A stretch of DNA of 10,704 nt from Thermus_A sp040290245 (GCF_040290245.1 NZ_PSMQ01000056.1:1-10704), one strand, 5' to 3'; counted from the stretch's first letter, positions 1 to 5,812 are shown. Notes: generated by a model not told the origin, from the sequence alone. Program-made: numbers and translations.

Positions 1-390
1 GACGGGCCGGGATACCGCTGCATCCCCTAGGGCTTGGCGGAGGAAGTTGACGTGGGCCAGCTCGTCATTGGCAATCTCTTTCGCCAAGTCCAGATCGTCA
101 CCCGTCAGGCCAGGAACAGTGGTAGAACCGGAGACCCCTTGAGGCAGGATCACCGAGGCCCCCCCGCCGGGGAGGTCCTTCAGCCGGCCCACCGCGGCCA
201 GGTAGAAGGCCGCCTCCAGGTATTCCAGGTTGAGGGCGAAGTTAAGGATATCCCTATCGATGTTCTGGGCCTGGGCCGGGGCCTGGCAAGAGGAAAGAAC
301 GCCACCAAAAAGCATTCCCGCGCCTACAGATCCCAAACCTTTAAGAGCCGTCCTCCGGTCCAACCGACCCTCCAACATCGCCTTTCCCAT
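1..390 (-). CDS. Exported ferritin-like domain protein (N-terminal part; runs off left edge)
   Basis: Only the first 130 residues are in the window; the C-terminus lies beyond base 1. Residues 1-40 look like a Tat signal: twin Arg at 12-13 (DRRTALKGLG), a hydrophobic Gly/Ala/Leu stretch, then LSSC with Cys35 fitting a lipobox, so the mature protein may be a lipoprotein outside the cytoplasmic membrane. After a Gln/Ala linker comes a ferritin-like helical segment: NLEYLEAAFY (54-63) and NDELAHVNFL (108-117), giving Glu59, Glu110 and His113 in the E...ExxH spacing typical of diiron four-helix bundles (ferritin_2-type family). ATG at 390 has the Shine-Dalgarno GGGAGG; ATG at 378 is an in-frame alternative but would shorten the region before the Tat motif. 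The gene lies downstream of a sigma/anti-sigma pair on the same strand, behind an ECF-like promoter. Metal binding is inferred from family motifs; substrate and exact role are unknown. Confidence 0.85.
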   Translation of the reverse strand, partial: MGKAMLEGRLDRRTALKGLGSVGAGMLFGGVLSSCQAPAQAQNIDRDILNFALNLEYLEAAFYLAAVGRLKDLPGGGASVILPQGVSGSTTVPGLTGDDLDLAKEIANDELAHVNFLRQALGDAAVSRPV

Positions 391-440
391 ACGCTATCCC
401 TCCCTTAGAGGGGCTTGGTTTTTGACCCCTCTACTTCCTA

Positions 441-467
441 ATACGCAAAGGGAGGCGGATTGGATTT
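441..467 (-). promoter_or_regulatory. Candidate ECF-sigma promoter of the ferritin-like gene
   Basis: On the minus strand AAATCC (462-467) and GCGTAT (441-446) are separated by 15 nt, the same spacer as in the promoter of the sigma gene (CAAACC, 15 nt, CCGTAT). The match is 4/6 in the -35 and 5/6 in the -10. It would give a leader of roughly 45 nt ahead of the ferritin-like ATG at 390. Co-regulation by the neighbouring sigma factor is an inference. Confidence 0.4.
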
Positions 468-474
468 AAAGACC

Positions 475-500
475 GTGGCACCCCCCCTGGGGAGGCCCAC
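475..500 (-). terminator. Possible weak terminator hairpin upstream of the ferritin-like gene
   Basis: Read on the minus strand, GTGG (500-497) pairs with CCAC (478-475) around a C-run/G-run core with internal mismatches, followed by GGTCTTT. This could end transcripts from the sigma/anti-sigma operon. The stem is imperfect and the T-run short, so this is a weak call. Confidence 0.25.
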
Positions 501-523
501 GCCCTCTCGTCGCCAGGTGTGAA

Positions 524-592
524 GAGGGGTGGAGGGGGGTTCTTAGGCCAGGCGGCAAAGGCCGTGAGGCGTAGAGCCCCCCTCCACCCCTC
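524..592. repeat. Long perfect inverted repeat (16-bp arms) in the anti-sigma/ferritin-like gap
   Basis: GAGGGGTGGAGGGGGG (524-539) is exactly reverse-complementary to 577-592. As plus-strand RNA the stem extends four more pairs inward (540-543 with 573-576, one G-U), about 20 bp in total. The loop holds a second small hairpin, CGGC-AAAG-GCCG (553-564). There is no T-run on either side, so it is not a textbook terminator. It begins 54 bp downstream of the anti-sigma stop. Together with a GGGCC/GGCCC stem (609-626) and a hairpin at 475-500, it fills most of the 255-bp non-coding gap at 391-645, where I see no convincing gene. Confidence 0.8.
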
Positions 593-645
593 CCCCTTCA
601 GGCGGAGCGGGCCTCGAGGGCGGCCCCTACCCCCCTCGGGTGCGT

Positions 646-1263
646 TCACCTCGGCAGCCCTAGAACCTGGCTGGGTCTGGAACTCCCCCCGGGGGGCTCC
701 AAGGAGATGGCCAAGGCCCTGGCCTCGGGGGGAAGGCGCAGGGTTTTCAGGGGGAGGCGGAAGGTGGGCAAGGGCATCAGCCCGTCCGTCTTCACCCCCC
801 AGGCCTGGTAGACCCGGCCCGGGGGTGGGGAAGAGGTAAGGATGACCAGGGCGGTCCTGTCCTGTCGCAGGATAACCCGGCCCACCACCCCTCCGCTTGG
901 GCGCTCCAGGGCAAAGACCTGGGTGTCCGGACGGCCCAAGGTCAAAAGCCAGCCCCCCGTCCAGAGGAGGCCATACCCCCCCAAAAGGAGGGCGATCACG
1001 GCCGCGGCCCGCCCCAGATGGCTAGGCCAGCGCCTCCGGTACTTTTCCCGCCGGATGCGGGCCATAAGCCGGGTCTCGAGGCCCGCCGGGGCAGGAGCCT
1101 CCTCTCCCTCTAAAAGCGCGGCCACGACCTCGCGGAGGGCCCGCACCTCCCCCCAGAGCTCAGGATGGGCCTCGAGGGCTTTGTCCAGCCGTTCTCGCTC
1201 ACCAGGAGGAAGGGCGTTCAGAACGTAAAAAGGCAGAAGCTCGCGGACCTCCTCAGGGCTCAC
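646..1263 (-). CDS. RskA/SigK-type membrane anti-sigma factor
   Basis: A 205-residue protein that by family holds its cognate ECF sigma factor inactive at the membrane. Residues 1-60 form the helical sigma-binding part (MSPEEVRELLPFYVLNALPPGE...), the usual 'LL..Y.L.AL...E' pattern. There is no Cys and no HxxxCxxC, so it is not a zinc-type (ZAS) anti-sigma factor. A basic stretch (IRREKYRRRW) precedes one membrane span at about 85-107. The rest is the outside RskA domain, with VYQAWGVKTDG and a late ISLEPPGGSSRP, both hallmark segments. The GTG start at 1263 lies inside the end of the sigma gene (11-bp overlap), indicating translational coupling and balanced synthesis. Release would be expected through regulated proteolysis or a conformational signal; the stimulus cannot be read from the sequence. 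Confidence 0.88.
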   Translation of the reverse strand: MSPEEVRELLPFYVLNALPPGERERLDKALEAHPELWGEVRALREVVAALLEGEEAPAPAGLETRLMARIRREKYRRRWPSHLGRAAAVIALLLGGYGLLWTGGWLLTLGRPDTQVFALERPSGGVVGRVILRQDRTALVILTSSPPPGRVYQAWGVKTDGLMPLPTFRLPLKTLRLPPEARALAISLEPPGGSSRPSQVLGLPR

Positions 1264-1819
1264 CGAGAACCTCCTTGAGACGGAACAAAGCCCGGCGAGC
1301 CCGGGTCTTCAGGGTTCCCAGGGGCAGGCCCAAGCGCTTGGCCGCCTCCTCGTGGGTGTAGCCTTGGTAGAAGAGAAGGTGGAGGACCTCCGCCTCTTCC
1401 GGGGGAAGGGTCTTCAGGGCCCGGGTAAGGCGAAGCCGGTCCAAATGGGCGTCTTCATCCAGCCCAGGGCCCGGCAGATCAAAGGCCACCTCTTCCGGAT
1501 CCTCTGGATCGGAGAAGGGCTCCACCGCCTGGGGCCTGGCCCGGCGCCGTCTCAGCTCGTCCACCACCGCGTGATGGGCGAGGGAGAAAAGCCAAGCCCG
1601 GGCCGAGGCCCGCCTGGGGTCAAAGGTGGCAGCCCCGTGCCAAACGCGCAGGAAAACCTCCTGCAGCACATCCTCTGACGTGGCCGCGTCCAGCCCAAAA
1701 CGGCGCGCCAGACTAAGGAATGCACCCGAGTAGCGTCTAAAGAGCACCCTTAACGCCTCCTCCTCCTGACGGGCTACCAGGGCTAAGAGGGCCTCATCGG
1801 AAAAGGCCTCGAGGCTCAT
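1253..1819 (-). CDS. sigE: ECF-family RNA polymerase sigma factor (SigE-like)
   Basis: A 188-residue group 4 sigma factor. Region 2 spans about residues 23-94: ALRVLFRRY, then SEDVLQEVFLRVW (core binding) and ARAWLFSLAHHAVVDELRRRR (-10 recognition and melting). Region 4 is at about 130-185: LPPEEAEVLHLLFYQGYTHEEAA and the helix-turn-helix KRLGLPLGTLKTRARRAL. An acidic linker (PFSDPEDPEEV) separates them. There are no regions 1.1 or 3. The ATG at 1819 follows an ECF-type promoter whose predicted transcript start is only about 10 nt away. The next gene, overlapping by 11 bp, is its membrane anti-sigma factor, the standard pairing. The family assignment is secure. The name sigE rests on my recollection of the T. 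thermophilus sigma-E/anti-sigma-E pair and is less certain. Confidence 0.92.
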   Translation of the reverse strand: MSLEAFSDEALLALVARQEEEALRVLFRRYSGAFLSLARRFGLDAATSEDVLQEVFLRVWHGAATFDPRRASARAWLFSLAHHAVVDELRRRRARPQAVEPFSDPEDPEEVAFDLPGPGLDEDAHLDRLRLTRALKTLPPEEAEVLHLLFYQGYTHEEAAKRLGLPLGTLKTRARRALFRLKEVLGEP

Positions 1820-1827
1820 CCAGCCCT

Positions 1828-1833
1828 AGTATA
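1828..1833 (-). promoter_or_regulatory. Possible second (housekeeping) -10 box for the sigma gene
   Basis: TATACT on the minus strand sits 8 nt before the ATG at 1819, the same spacing as other leaderless-type starts in this window. No good -35 is seen 17 nt upstream. It could give basal sigma expression independent of the ECF promoter, which it partly follows. Confidence 0.3.
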
Positions 1834-1835
1834 GG

Positions 1836-1862
1836 ATACGGTTTCCCCAAGGTTCTGGTTTG
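1836..1862 (-). promoter_or_regulatory. ECF-type autoregulatory promoter of the sigma/anti-sigma operon
   Basis: On the minus strand CAAACC (1857-1862), a 15-nt spacer, then CCGTAT (1836-1841), about 16 nt before the sigma ATG. AAC-containing -35 and CGT-containing -10 elements are typical of ECF promoters. From memory, reported T. thermophilus sigma-E promoters have this CAAACC/CCGTA form. The -35 begins 8 bp after the stop codon of the upstream TenA-like gene. Autoregulation is inferred. Confidence 0.7.
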
Positions 1863-1869
1863 CCCAGGC

Positions 1870-2451
1870 CTAGGCCCCGGCCTCCTCAGAGAGAAGAAGG
1901 CACCAGGACCGGTACTCCATCTCCAGGATGCGCTCGAGGTCAGGGCCCAGAAGGGATGCCTCCACCTCCCCCATCGCCCCTTCGGCCAGGACCTCGAGGT
2001 CGTAAAGCACCGCCTGGAACTCAGGAGCGGTCCAGTGCTGGGCCACCTCCAGGGTCTCTTCGCTCTTGGCATGGACCACCCAGGCATCCAGAAAAACCCG
2101 TTGCATCGTGTAGTGGAGGACGGTCCGCGAAGGATAAGGGCGGCTTTCCAACTCCGAAAGGAGCTCAATATAGGCCTGCCTCACGGGATGAACAGGAGCG
2201 GAAGGGTCCGCTCCCTGGGCGAGGAGCCAGTCTAGCTCCTCCACCGTGGCCCGGAGGGCCTCGAGGAGGGCCAGGCGGTGGGCCTGGGGGGCCTCCCTTA
2301 AAAGCCCCGCCTGGAAGCGGAAAAGCGCCTCCACAAAGGGGTAGTCCTGGAGGAGCCAGTAGGTGAACCGTTCCCTGTCCCAGCGGATGGGCAGCTGAAG
2401 GATGCGCTCAAACGTCGGACCATACTTCAGAAGAAGCGCCCTCACCTTCAT
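1870..2451 (-). CDS. TenA/PqqC-like (heme-oxygenase-fold) protein, function unknown
   Basis: An all-helical protein of about 193 residues. RFTYWLLQDYPFVEALFRF (28-46) resembles the conserved 'F..YLLQDY.F...' helix of TenA/Thi-4 and PqqC proteins, and HWTAPEFQAVLYDLEVLAE (139-157) resembles their 'ASEEF...V..L..L.D' segment. The active-site Cys of thiaminase II is not at the expected place; the only Cys is near the C-terminus (WCLLL), so classic thiaminase activity is doubtful. ATG at 2451 overlaps the ispE stop as ATGA, which favours this start. A GTG at 2460 would add three residues. It is the third gene of an ispD-ispE operon and ends 8 bp before the -35 of the sigma operon. A link with isoprenoid synthesis is suggested only by position. 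The fold assignment is by pattern and is moderate. Confidence 0.65.
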   Translation of the reverse strand: MKVRALLLKYGPTFERILQLPIRWDRERFTYWLLQDYPFVEALFRFQAGLLREAPQAHRLALLEALRATVEELDWLLAQGADPSAPVHPVRQAYIELLSELESRPYPSRTVLHYTMQRVFLDAWVVHAKSEETLEVAQHWTAPEFQAVLYDLEVLAEGAMGEVEASLLGPDLERILEMEYRSWCLLLSEEAGA

Positions 2452-3245
2452 CCGAGCCACCCCGCCCTAGCCCACCCAAGCGGCCTCAAGGCCTTGGCCG
2501 CCTCCTGGGCCTCCTCGAGGGAGGAGGCCAGGCCAAAGAAGCTGCTCCCGGAGCCGCTCATCAAGACCCCCCGAAGCCCCAAAGCCTGCATCCTCTCCTT
2601 CACCTTTTTGAGCTCGGGTTGCAGGCGGAAAGCCGGCCCTTCCAGGCTGTTCCAGTAAGGAGGCTCTCCCCCCGGTAGGGCGTTTAAAATGGCCTCCACG
2701 TTCAAAGGCCCCCCATAGTCGTGGGGCTTGACCTCCGCGTAGACCCTGGGGGTGGGAAGCCGGGGCCCCCCGTAGAAGAGGACCACCGGAACCCTAGGGG
2801 CCTCCAAGGGCCGGAGCACCTCCCCCACCCCACGGGCCTCCGCCACCCCCCCGAGGAGGAAGAAGGGGACATCCGCCCCCAGGGAGCGGGCCAGGGCGAA
2901 GAGGTCCACCGGCGCGGGGTAGAGGTCCTTAAGTAGGAGGAGGACCGCCGCTGCGTCCGAGCTTCCCCCACCCAGGCCTGCCGCCTCAGGAAGGCGCTTT
3001 TCCAGCTCCACCCGCACCCCCCCGGGCCAGCCTGCGGCCTCCAGGTAGGCCGTGGCCGCCCGGTAGACCAGGTTTCGCTTCCCATACCTCCCCCTGAACT
3101 CCACCCCGCCCGGGGTGGGTTCCAGGCGGACCAGGTCCCCCACGCTCACCTGGGCGAAGAGGGTGTGCAGCTCATGGTAGCCGTCCGGGCGGCGGCCCAG
3201 GAGGGAGAGGCCCAGGTTGACCTTGGCCGGGGCTAGGCGTTCCAT
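2448..3245 (-). CDS. ispE: 4-diphosphocytidyl-2-C-methyl-D-erythritol kinase
   Basis: A GHMP-family kinase of 265 residues that phosphorylates CDP-methylerythritol with ATP, the fourth step of the MEP route to IPP and DMAPP, in the cytoplasm. The N-terminal substrate motif APAKVNLGLSLLGRRPDGYHEL (5-26) carries the catalytic Lys8. The glycine-rich phosphate loop is PEAAGLGGGSSDAA (86-99), Asp125 of GADVPFFL is the catalytic base, and MSGSGSSFFGL (229-239) is the third GHMP motif. Length is normal for the family. It starts 13 bp inside the ispD end and its stop forms an ATGA overlap with the next gene, so the three are translationally coupled. Identity is secure. Confidence 0.95.
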   Translation of the reverse strand: MERLAPAKVNLGLSLLGRRPDGYHELHTLFAQVSVGDLVRLEPTPGGVEFRGRYGKRNLVYRAATAYLEAAGWPGGVRVELEKRLPEAAGLGGGSSDAAAVLLLLKDLYPAPVDLFALARSLGADVPFFLLGGVAEARGVGEVLRPLEAPRVPVVLFYGGPRLPTPRVYAEVKPHDYGGPLNVEAILNALPGGEPPYWNSLEGPAFRLQPELKKVKERMQALGLRGVLMSGSGSSFFGLASSLEEAQEAAKALRPLGWARAGWLG

Positions 3246-3868
3246 ACCAGGGCTTGGGCCAGGGCCAGATCCTCCGGGTAGGTGATCTTAAAGGCCCGCA
3301 CTTCCCCCTCCACCAGCGCCACGGGGTAGCCGAGCGCCCGGACCAGCTGGGCATCGTCCGTGGCCTGGATCCCCTTCATTTTGGCGTACGCGTGGGCCTC
3401 CCTTAAAAGGGCGGTGAAGAACCCCTGGGGGGTCTGGACGAGTCTGAGCCGCTCCCGGGGCAGAACCGGCCCATACTCCCCGCCCACCGCCTCCACCAGG
3501 GTGTCGGGCACAGGCAGCACCGGAACCGCCGCCCCCGTGGCCCTCGCCTTTTCCAAGACCCGGAGGGCCAGCGCCCGGCTGGCAAAGGGGCGGGCCACAT
3601 CGTGAACGAGGACCATCGCGGTGTTCGCCTCCGCCAGAAGCCGGGCCACGCTCTCCTGCCGGGTCTTCCCCCCCTCGAGGTAGCGCACCCGCCCCCGGTC
3701 CGGAAGCCGGTACCCCGGGGGAAGGGCCACCAGGATCTCATCCGCAAAGGAAAAGGTGTCCAGCACCCAGTCTAAAAGCGTCCTCCCCCCCACCTTTAAA
3801 AAGGCCTTGGGACCCTGGCCGAGCCTCTCCCCCAGGCCTGCGGCGGGTAGGAGGACCGAGACCTCCAT
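3233..3868 (-). CDS. ispD: 2-C-methyl-D-erythritol 4-phosphate cytidylyltransferase
   Basis: A 211-residue Rossmann-like nucleotidyltransferase that joins CTP and MEP to give CDP-methylerythritol, the third MEP-pathway step. Visible motifs are LLPAAGLGERLGQGPKAFL (6-24, CTP loop with Arg15 and Lys21), VHDVARPF (88-95), TPQGF (146-150), DDAQLV (171-176) and KITYPEDL (194-201). I chose ATG 3868 because the LLPAAG strand must follow directly and because TACCAT lies exactly 7 nt upstream, a leaderless-type -10. ATG 3877 would add MKG, and longer upstream extensions run into uppP. It is the first gene of the ispD-ispE-TenA-like operon, divergent from uppP with 25 bp between starts. Confidence 0.94.
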   Translation of the reverse strand: MEVSVLLPAAGLGERLGQGPKAFLKVGGRTLLDWVLDTFSFADEILVALPPGYRLPDRGRVRYLEGGKTRQESVARLLAEANTAMVLVHDVARPFASRALALRVLEKARATGAAVPVLPVPDTLVEAVGGEYGPVLPRERLRLVQTPQGFFTALLREAHAYAKMKGIQATDDAQLVRALGYPVALVEGEVRAFKITYPEDLALAQALVWNA

Positions 3869-3875
3869 GCCCTTC

Positions 3876-3881
3876 ATGGTA
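3876..3881 (-). promoter_or_regulatory. -10 box of the ispD operon (leaderless type)
   Basis: TACCAT on the minus strand, 7 nt (GAAGGGC) before the ispD ATG at 3868. No good -35 is seen. It shares two bases (3880-3881) with the -10 of the divergent uppP gene. Confidence 0.4.
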
Positions 3882-3885
3882 TCAT
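3880..3885 (+). promoter_or_regulatory. -10 box of uppP (leaderless type)
   Basis: TATCAT, 8 nt before the uppP ATG at 3894, places the expected transcript start on or next to the start codon. There is no Shine-Dalgarno before that ATG. No clear -35 is visible. It overlaps the ispD -10 on the other strand. Confidence 0.45.
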
Positions 3886-3893
3886 GCCCTTTC

Positions 3894-4673
3894 ATGAGCG
3901 CTTGGGAGGCCTTCTTCCTCGGCGTGGTGGAGGGGCTTACCGAGTACCTCCCCATCTCCTCCACCGGGCATCTGACCCTTCTTTCCCATGCCCTGGGCCT
4001 GGACCTGGAGCACGACCCCTTTTTGAAAAGCTTCGTTATCGCTATCCAGCTGGGGGCGATCCTGGCCGTTCTCCTTCTTTACAGGAAGCGGTTTTTAAGG
4101 GACCTCGAGGCTTGGAAGCGGATCCTGGCCGCCTTTTTGCCCACCGCCCTTGTGGGCTTCCTCCTTTACCGCCTGATCAAGGAGGTCATCCTGGGCAAGG
4201 ACTGGATCGTGGTCCTGGCCCTCTTTCTGGTGGGGCTTCTCCTCCTCTATGCCGACCGGGCCCTGGCGAACCGGGCCAGATACCGAGACTTGAACGAGCT
4301 TCCCCTGAGGGAGGCCGCTTTAGTGGGGGTTTTTCAGAGCCTCGCAGCGGTCATCCCCGGCACGAGCCGGAGCGGGATCACCATCTTGGGGGGGCTTTTC
4401 GTGGGCCTAGACCGGAAGGCGGCCGCGGAGATGAGCTTCCTCCTGGCCGTGCCCACGATGCTGGCCGCCACGGGGTACGACCTCCTAAAAAGCGTCCAGG
4501 CCTTTCCCCAAGGGGGGTACGGCCTTCTGGCCTTGGGGCTTCTCACCGCTTTTCTCACCGCTTCCCTCACGGTGCGCCTCATGCTCCGCCTGGTGGAGAG
4601 GCTGGGCTTCGCCCCCTTCGCCTACTACCGGATGGCGTTGGCCCTGGTCTACGCCCTGGTCTTCATGCGCTGA
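3894..4673 (+). CDS. uppP: Undecaprenyl-diphosphatase (UppP/BacA)
   Basis: A 259-residue polytopic membrane enzyme that removes phosphate from C55 undecaprenyl diphosphate so the carrier can be reused in peptidoglycan and surface-polysaccharide synthesis. Its overproduction is known to raise bacitracin resistance. The two family signatures are present: VVEGLTEYLPISSTGHL (11-27, with Glu13 and Glu17 and the SSTGH segment) and VIPGTSRSGITI (153-164, catalytic Arg159). Seven or eight hydrophobic spans are visible (for example 49-63, 78-92, 104-120, 183-195, 211-230, 245-257). The start at 3894 puts the first signature at the usual distance from the N-terminus; in-frame ATGs at 3867 and 3876 would overlap ispD. 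The last 25 bp overlap the convergent aminotransferase gene. Confidence 0.95.
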   Translation: MSAWEAFFLGVVEGLTEYLPISSTGHLTLLSHALGLDLEHDPFLKSFVIAIQLGAILAVLLLYRKRFLRDLEAWKRILAAFLPTALVGFLLYRLIKEVILGKDWIVVLALFLVGLLLLYADRALANRARYRDLNELPLREAALVGVFQSLAAVIPGTSRSGITILGGLFVGLDRKAAAEMSFLLAVPTMLAATGYDLLKSVQAFPQGGYGLLALGLLTAFLTASLTVRLMLRLVERLGFAPFAYYRMALALVYALVFMR

Positions 4674-5719
4674 AGCACCCGGTCCAAGGCCTCGAGGAAG
4701 CCTCGGTACACCCCCTCCTCCGCCTGGTCCCCCATGAGCCCCAGGCGCAGGACCTGCCCCCGGGTGGGGCCGATCCCCCCGGCCACCGTGTACCCTTCCT
4801 GGTAAAGGGCCAACCTCAAGGCCTCGGCCTCTATGACCTTAGGGGGCCGGACCACCAGGACCGTGGGGAGTGGGCTTTCCTTGGGGTAAAGGGAGAAGCC
4901 CCTCTCGGAAAGCTCCTCCAAAAGCCAGGCGAAAACCCGCTGCGCCCGCCTAGAGCGGGCCTCTACCCCCTCGGAAAGCGCCCGGTCCAAGGCGGCCAAA
5001 AGGGCGTAGTGGAGGAGGACCGGGGTGGTGTGGTGGTAGCCGCCCCTTTCCCAGTGCTCCGCCACCCGCTCGAAGTCCACGTACCAGGCCCGCCCGCCTT
5101 GGAGGAGGGCCCGCCCCCTTCTGGAAAGGGCAAAGGGGGCCAGGCCCGGAGGGGCACAAAGGCATTTCTGGCTTCCCGTAAAGGCATAGTCGGCCCGGGT
5201 GCGCCGCATGGAAAAGGGGAGCATGCCCAAGGTGGTCACCGCGTCCACCATGAAGACCGCCCCCGTCCCCTCCACCAGGGCCCCCACCTCCTCCACCGGG
5301 TTCAGGACCCCTGTGCTCGTCTCCCCGTGGACCATGGCCAAAAGCCGATACCTTTTCCGCCTAAGCGCCGCCTTCACCGCCTCCAAGCGGACGGGTTCCC
5401 CCGGAGGAAACGAGAGGAGGTCGGTCTTTAGGCCATAGGCCCGGCTCATCTCCGCCATACGGGCCGAGAAGGCCCCCGTCTCCAAGACAAGAACCGGCCC
5501 CTCCTTGAGGTTCGCAAAGGCCGCCTCCATGCCCAGGCTTCCCGAGCCGGTCAAGGCCGCCACCAAGGCGCCCTCATCCGGGTCAAAGAGGGTTCGGAGC
5601 CGGTCCTGGATGGCCCGGTTTACCGCCAGGACCTCCGGGTCCAGATGCCCCCGCATCGGGGTCATAAGGGCCTTCTGCACCTCCGGGTGGACGGGGGTAG
5701 GTCCGGGAGTCAAAAGCAT
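4649..5719 (-). CDS. Class V PLP aminotransferase (alanine-glyoxylate/serine-pyruvate type)
   Basis: A 356-residue fold-type I PLP enzyme. LLTPGPTPVHPEV (2-14) is the N-terminal signature of the alanine-glyoxylate / serine-glyoxylate / phosphonoacetaldehyde transaminase group. TGSGSLGMEAAF (57-68) binds the cofactor phosphate, HGETSTGVLNPVEEVG (131-146) and VDAVTTLG (158-165, Asp159 to the pyridine N) follow, and GSQKCLCAPPG (182-192) carries the Schiff-base Lys185. The C-terminal GGIGPTRGQVLRLGLMG (314-330) holds the substrate-carboxylate Arg. ATG 5719 is chosen for its strong Shine-Dalgarno GGAGGTGAGG; a TTG at 5731 would overlap that site. The exact amino donor and acceptor cannot be told. 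A promoter and a possible attenuator precede it. Confidence 0.88.
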   Translation of the reverse strand: MLLTPGPTPVHPEVQKALMTPMRGHLDPEVLAVNRAIQDRLRTLFDPDEGALVAALTGSGSLGMEAAFANLKEGPVLVLETGAFSARMAEMSRAYGLKTDLLSFPPGEPVRLEAVKAALRRKRYRLLAMVHGETSTGVLNPVEEVGALVEGTGAVFMVDAVTTLGMLPFSMRRTRADYAFTGSQKCLCAPPGLAPFALSRRGRALLQGGRAWYVDFERVAEHWERGGYHHTTPVLLHYALLAALDRALSEGVEARSRRAQRVFAWLLEELSERGFSLYPKESPLPTVLVVRPPKVIEAEALRLALYQEGYTVAGGIGPTRGQVLRLGLMGDQAEEGVYRGFLEALDRVLQRMKTRA

Positions 5720-5729
5720 CCTCACCTCC

Positions 5730-5787
5730 AAAGAAAAAACCCCCCGAGCAGCACCCGAGGGCCCCTTCCCCAGGGAAGGGCACCCTC
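5730..5787 (-). promoter_or_regulatory. Candidate transcription attenuator in the aminotransferase leader
   Basis: On the minus strand, a hairpin at 5761-5740 (5' arm CCCUCGGGU, 3' arm GCUCGGGGGG, with one bulged G and two G-U pairs) is followed directly by TTTTTTCTTT (5739-5730), a terminator shape one base before the GGAGGTGAGG ribosome site of the aminotransferase. Its 5' arm CCCUC can instead pair with GAGGG at 5787-5783, extending a perfect 7-bp hairpin CCCTTCC-CTGG-GGAAGGG into a 12-bp stem. The two structures exclude each other. A third partner, GAGGGCC, lies in the upstream mini-ORF. Function is inferred from pairing only. Confidence 0.45.
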
Positions 5788-5812
5788 ACGGCGTAGCTCG
5801 GAAGGCCCTCAC
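5786..5812 (-). CDS. Possible leader peptide (8 codons) before the aminotransferase
   Basis: GTG at 5812 opens an 8-codon frame, MRAFRATP, ending in TGA at 5786-5788. The GTG lies 8 nt after the TATAGT -10, so it would be read as a leaderless start. Its first codons contain GAGGGCC, complementary to GGCCCTC in the downstream hairpin region, and its stop codon overlaps the second GAGGG arm. It shows no obvious run of one regulatory codon (two Arg, two Ala). This is a speculative call. Confidence 0.25.
   Translation of the reverse strand: MRAFRATP

Noticed and set aside
431..839. Small open frames in and around the anti-sigma/ferritin-like gap
   Set aside because: Composition is Arg/Pro/Gly-rich as expected from random GC-rich sequence. 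No good start sites, and the area is explained by inverted repeats and a promoter.
1867..1876. GGCCTAGGCC palindrome at the end of the TenA-like gene
   Set aside because: Only 10 bp with no loop or T-run, over the stop codon; too short to call an operator or terminator.
3756..3893. Upstream extension of uppP to 3756
   Set aside because: It would overlap ispD almost entirely, and the family signature already begins near residue 11 from the ATG at 3894.
3869..3964. Upstream extension of ispD to 3964
   Set aside because: The added residues (antisense to the uppP start) do not resemble IspD, whose first strand starts a few residues after the initiator Met.
3884..5431. Long plus-strand open frame (515 codons) across uppP and opposite the aminotransferase
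   Set aside because: It is out of frame with uppP and antisense to the aminotransferase. Its Pro/Gly/Arg-rich translation has no family motifs; it is a GC-bias shadow.
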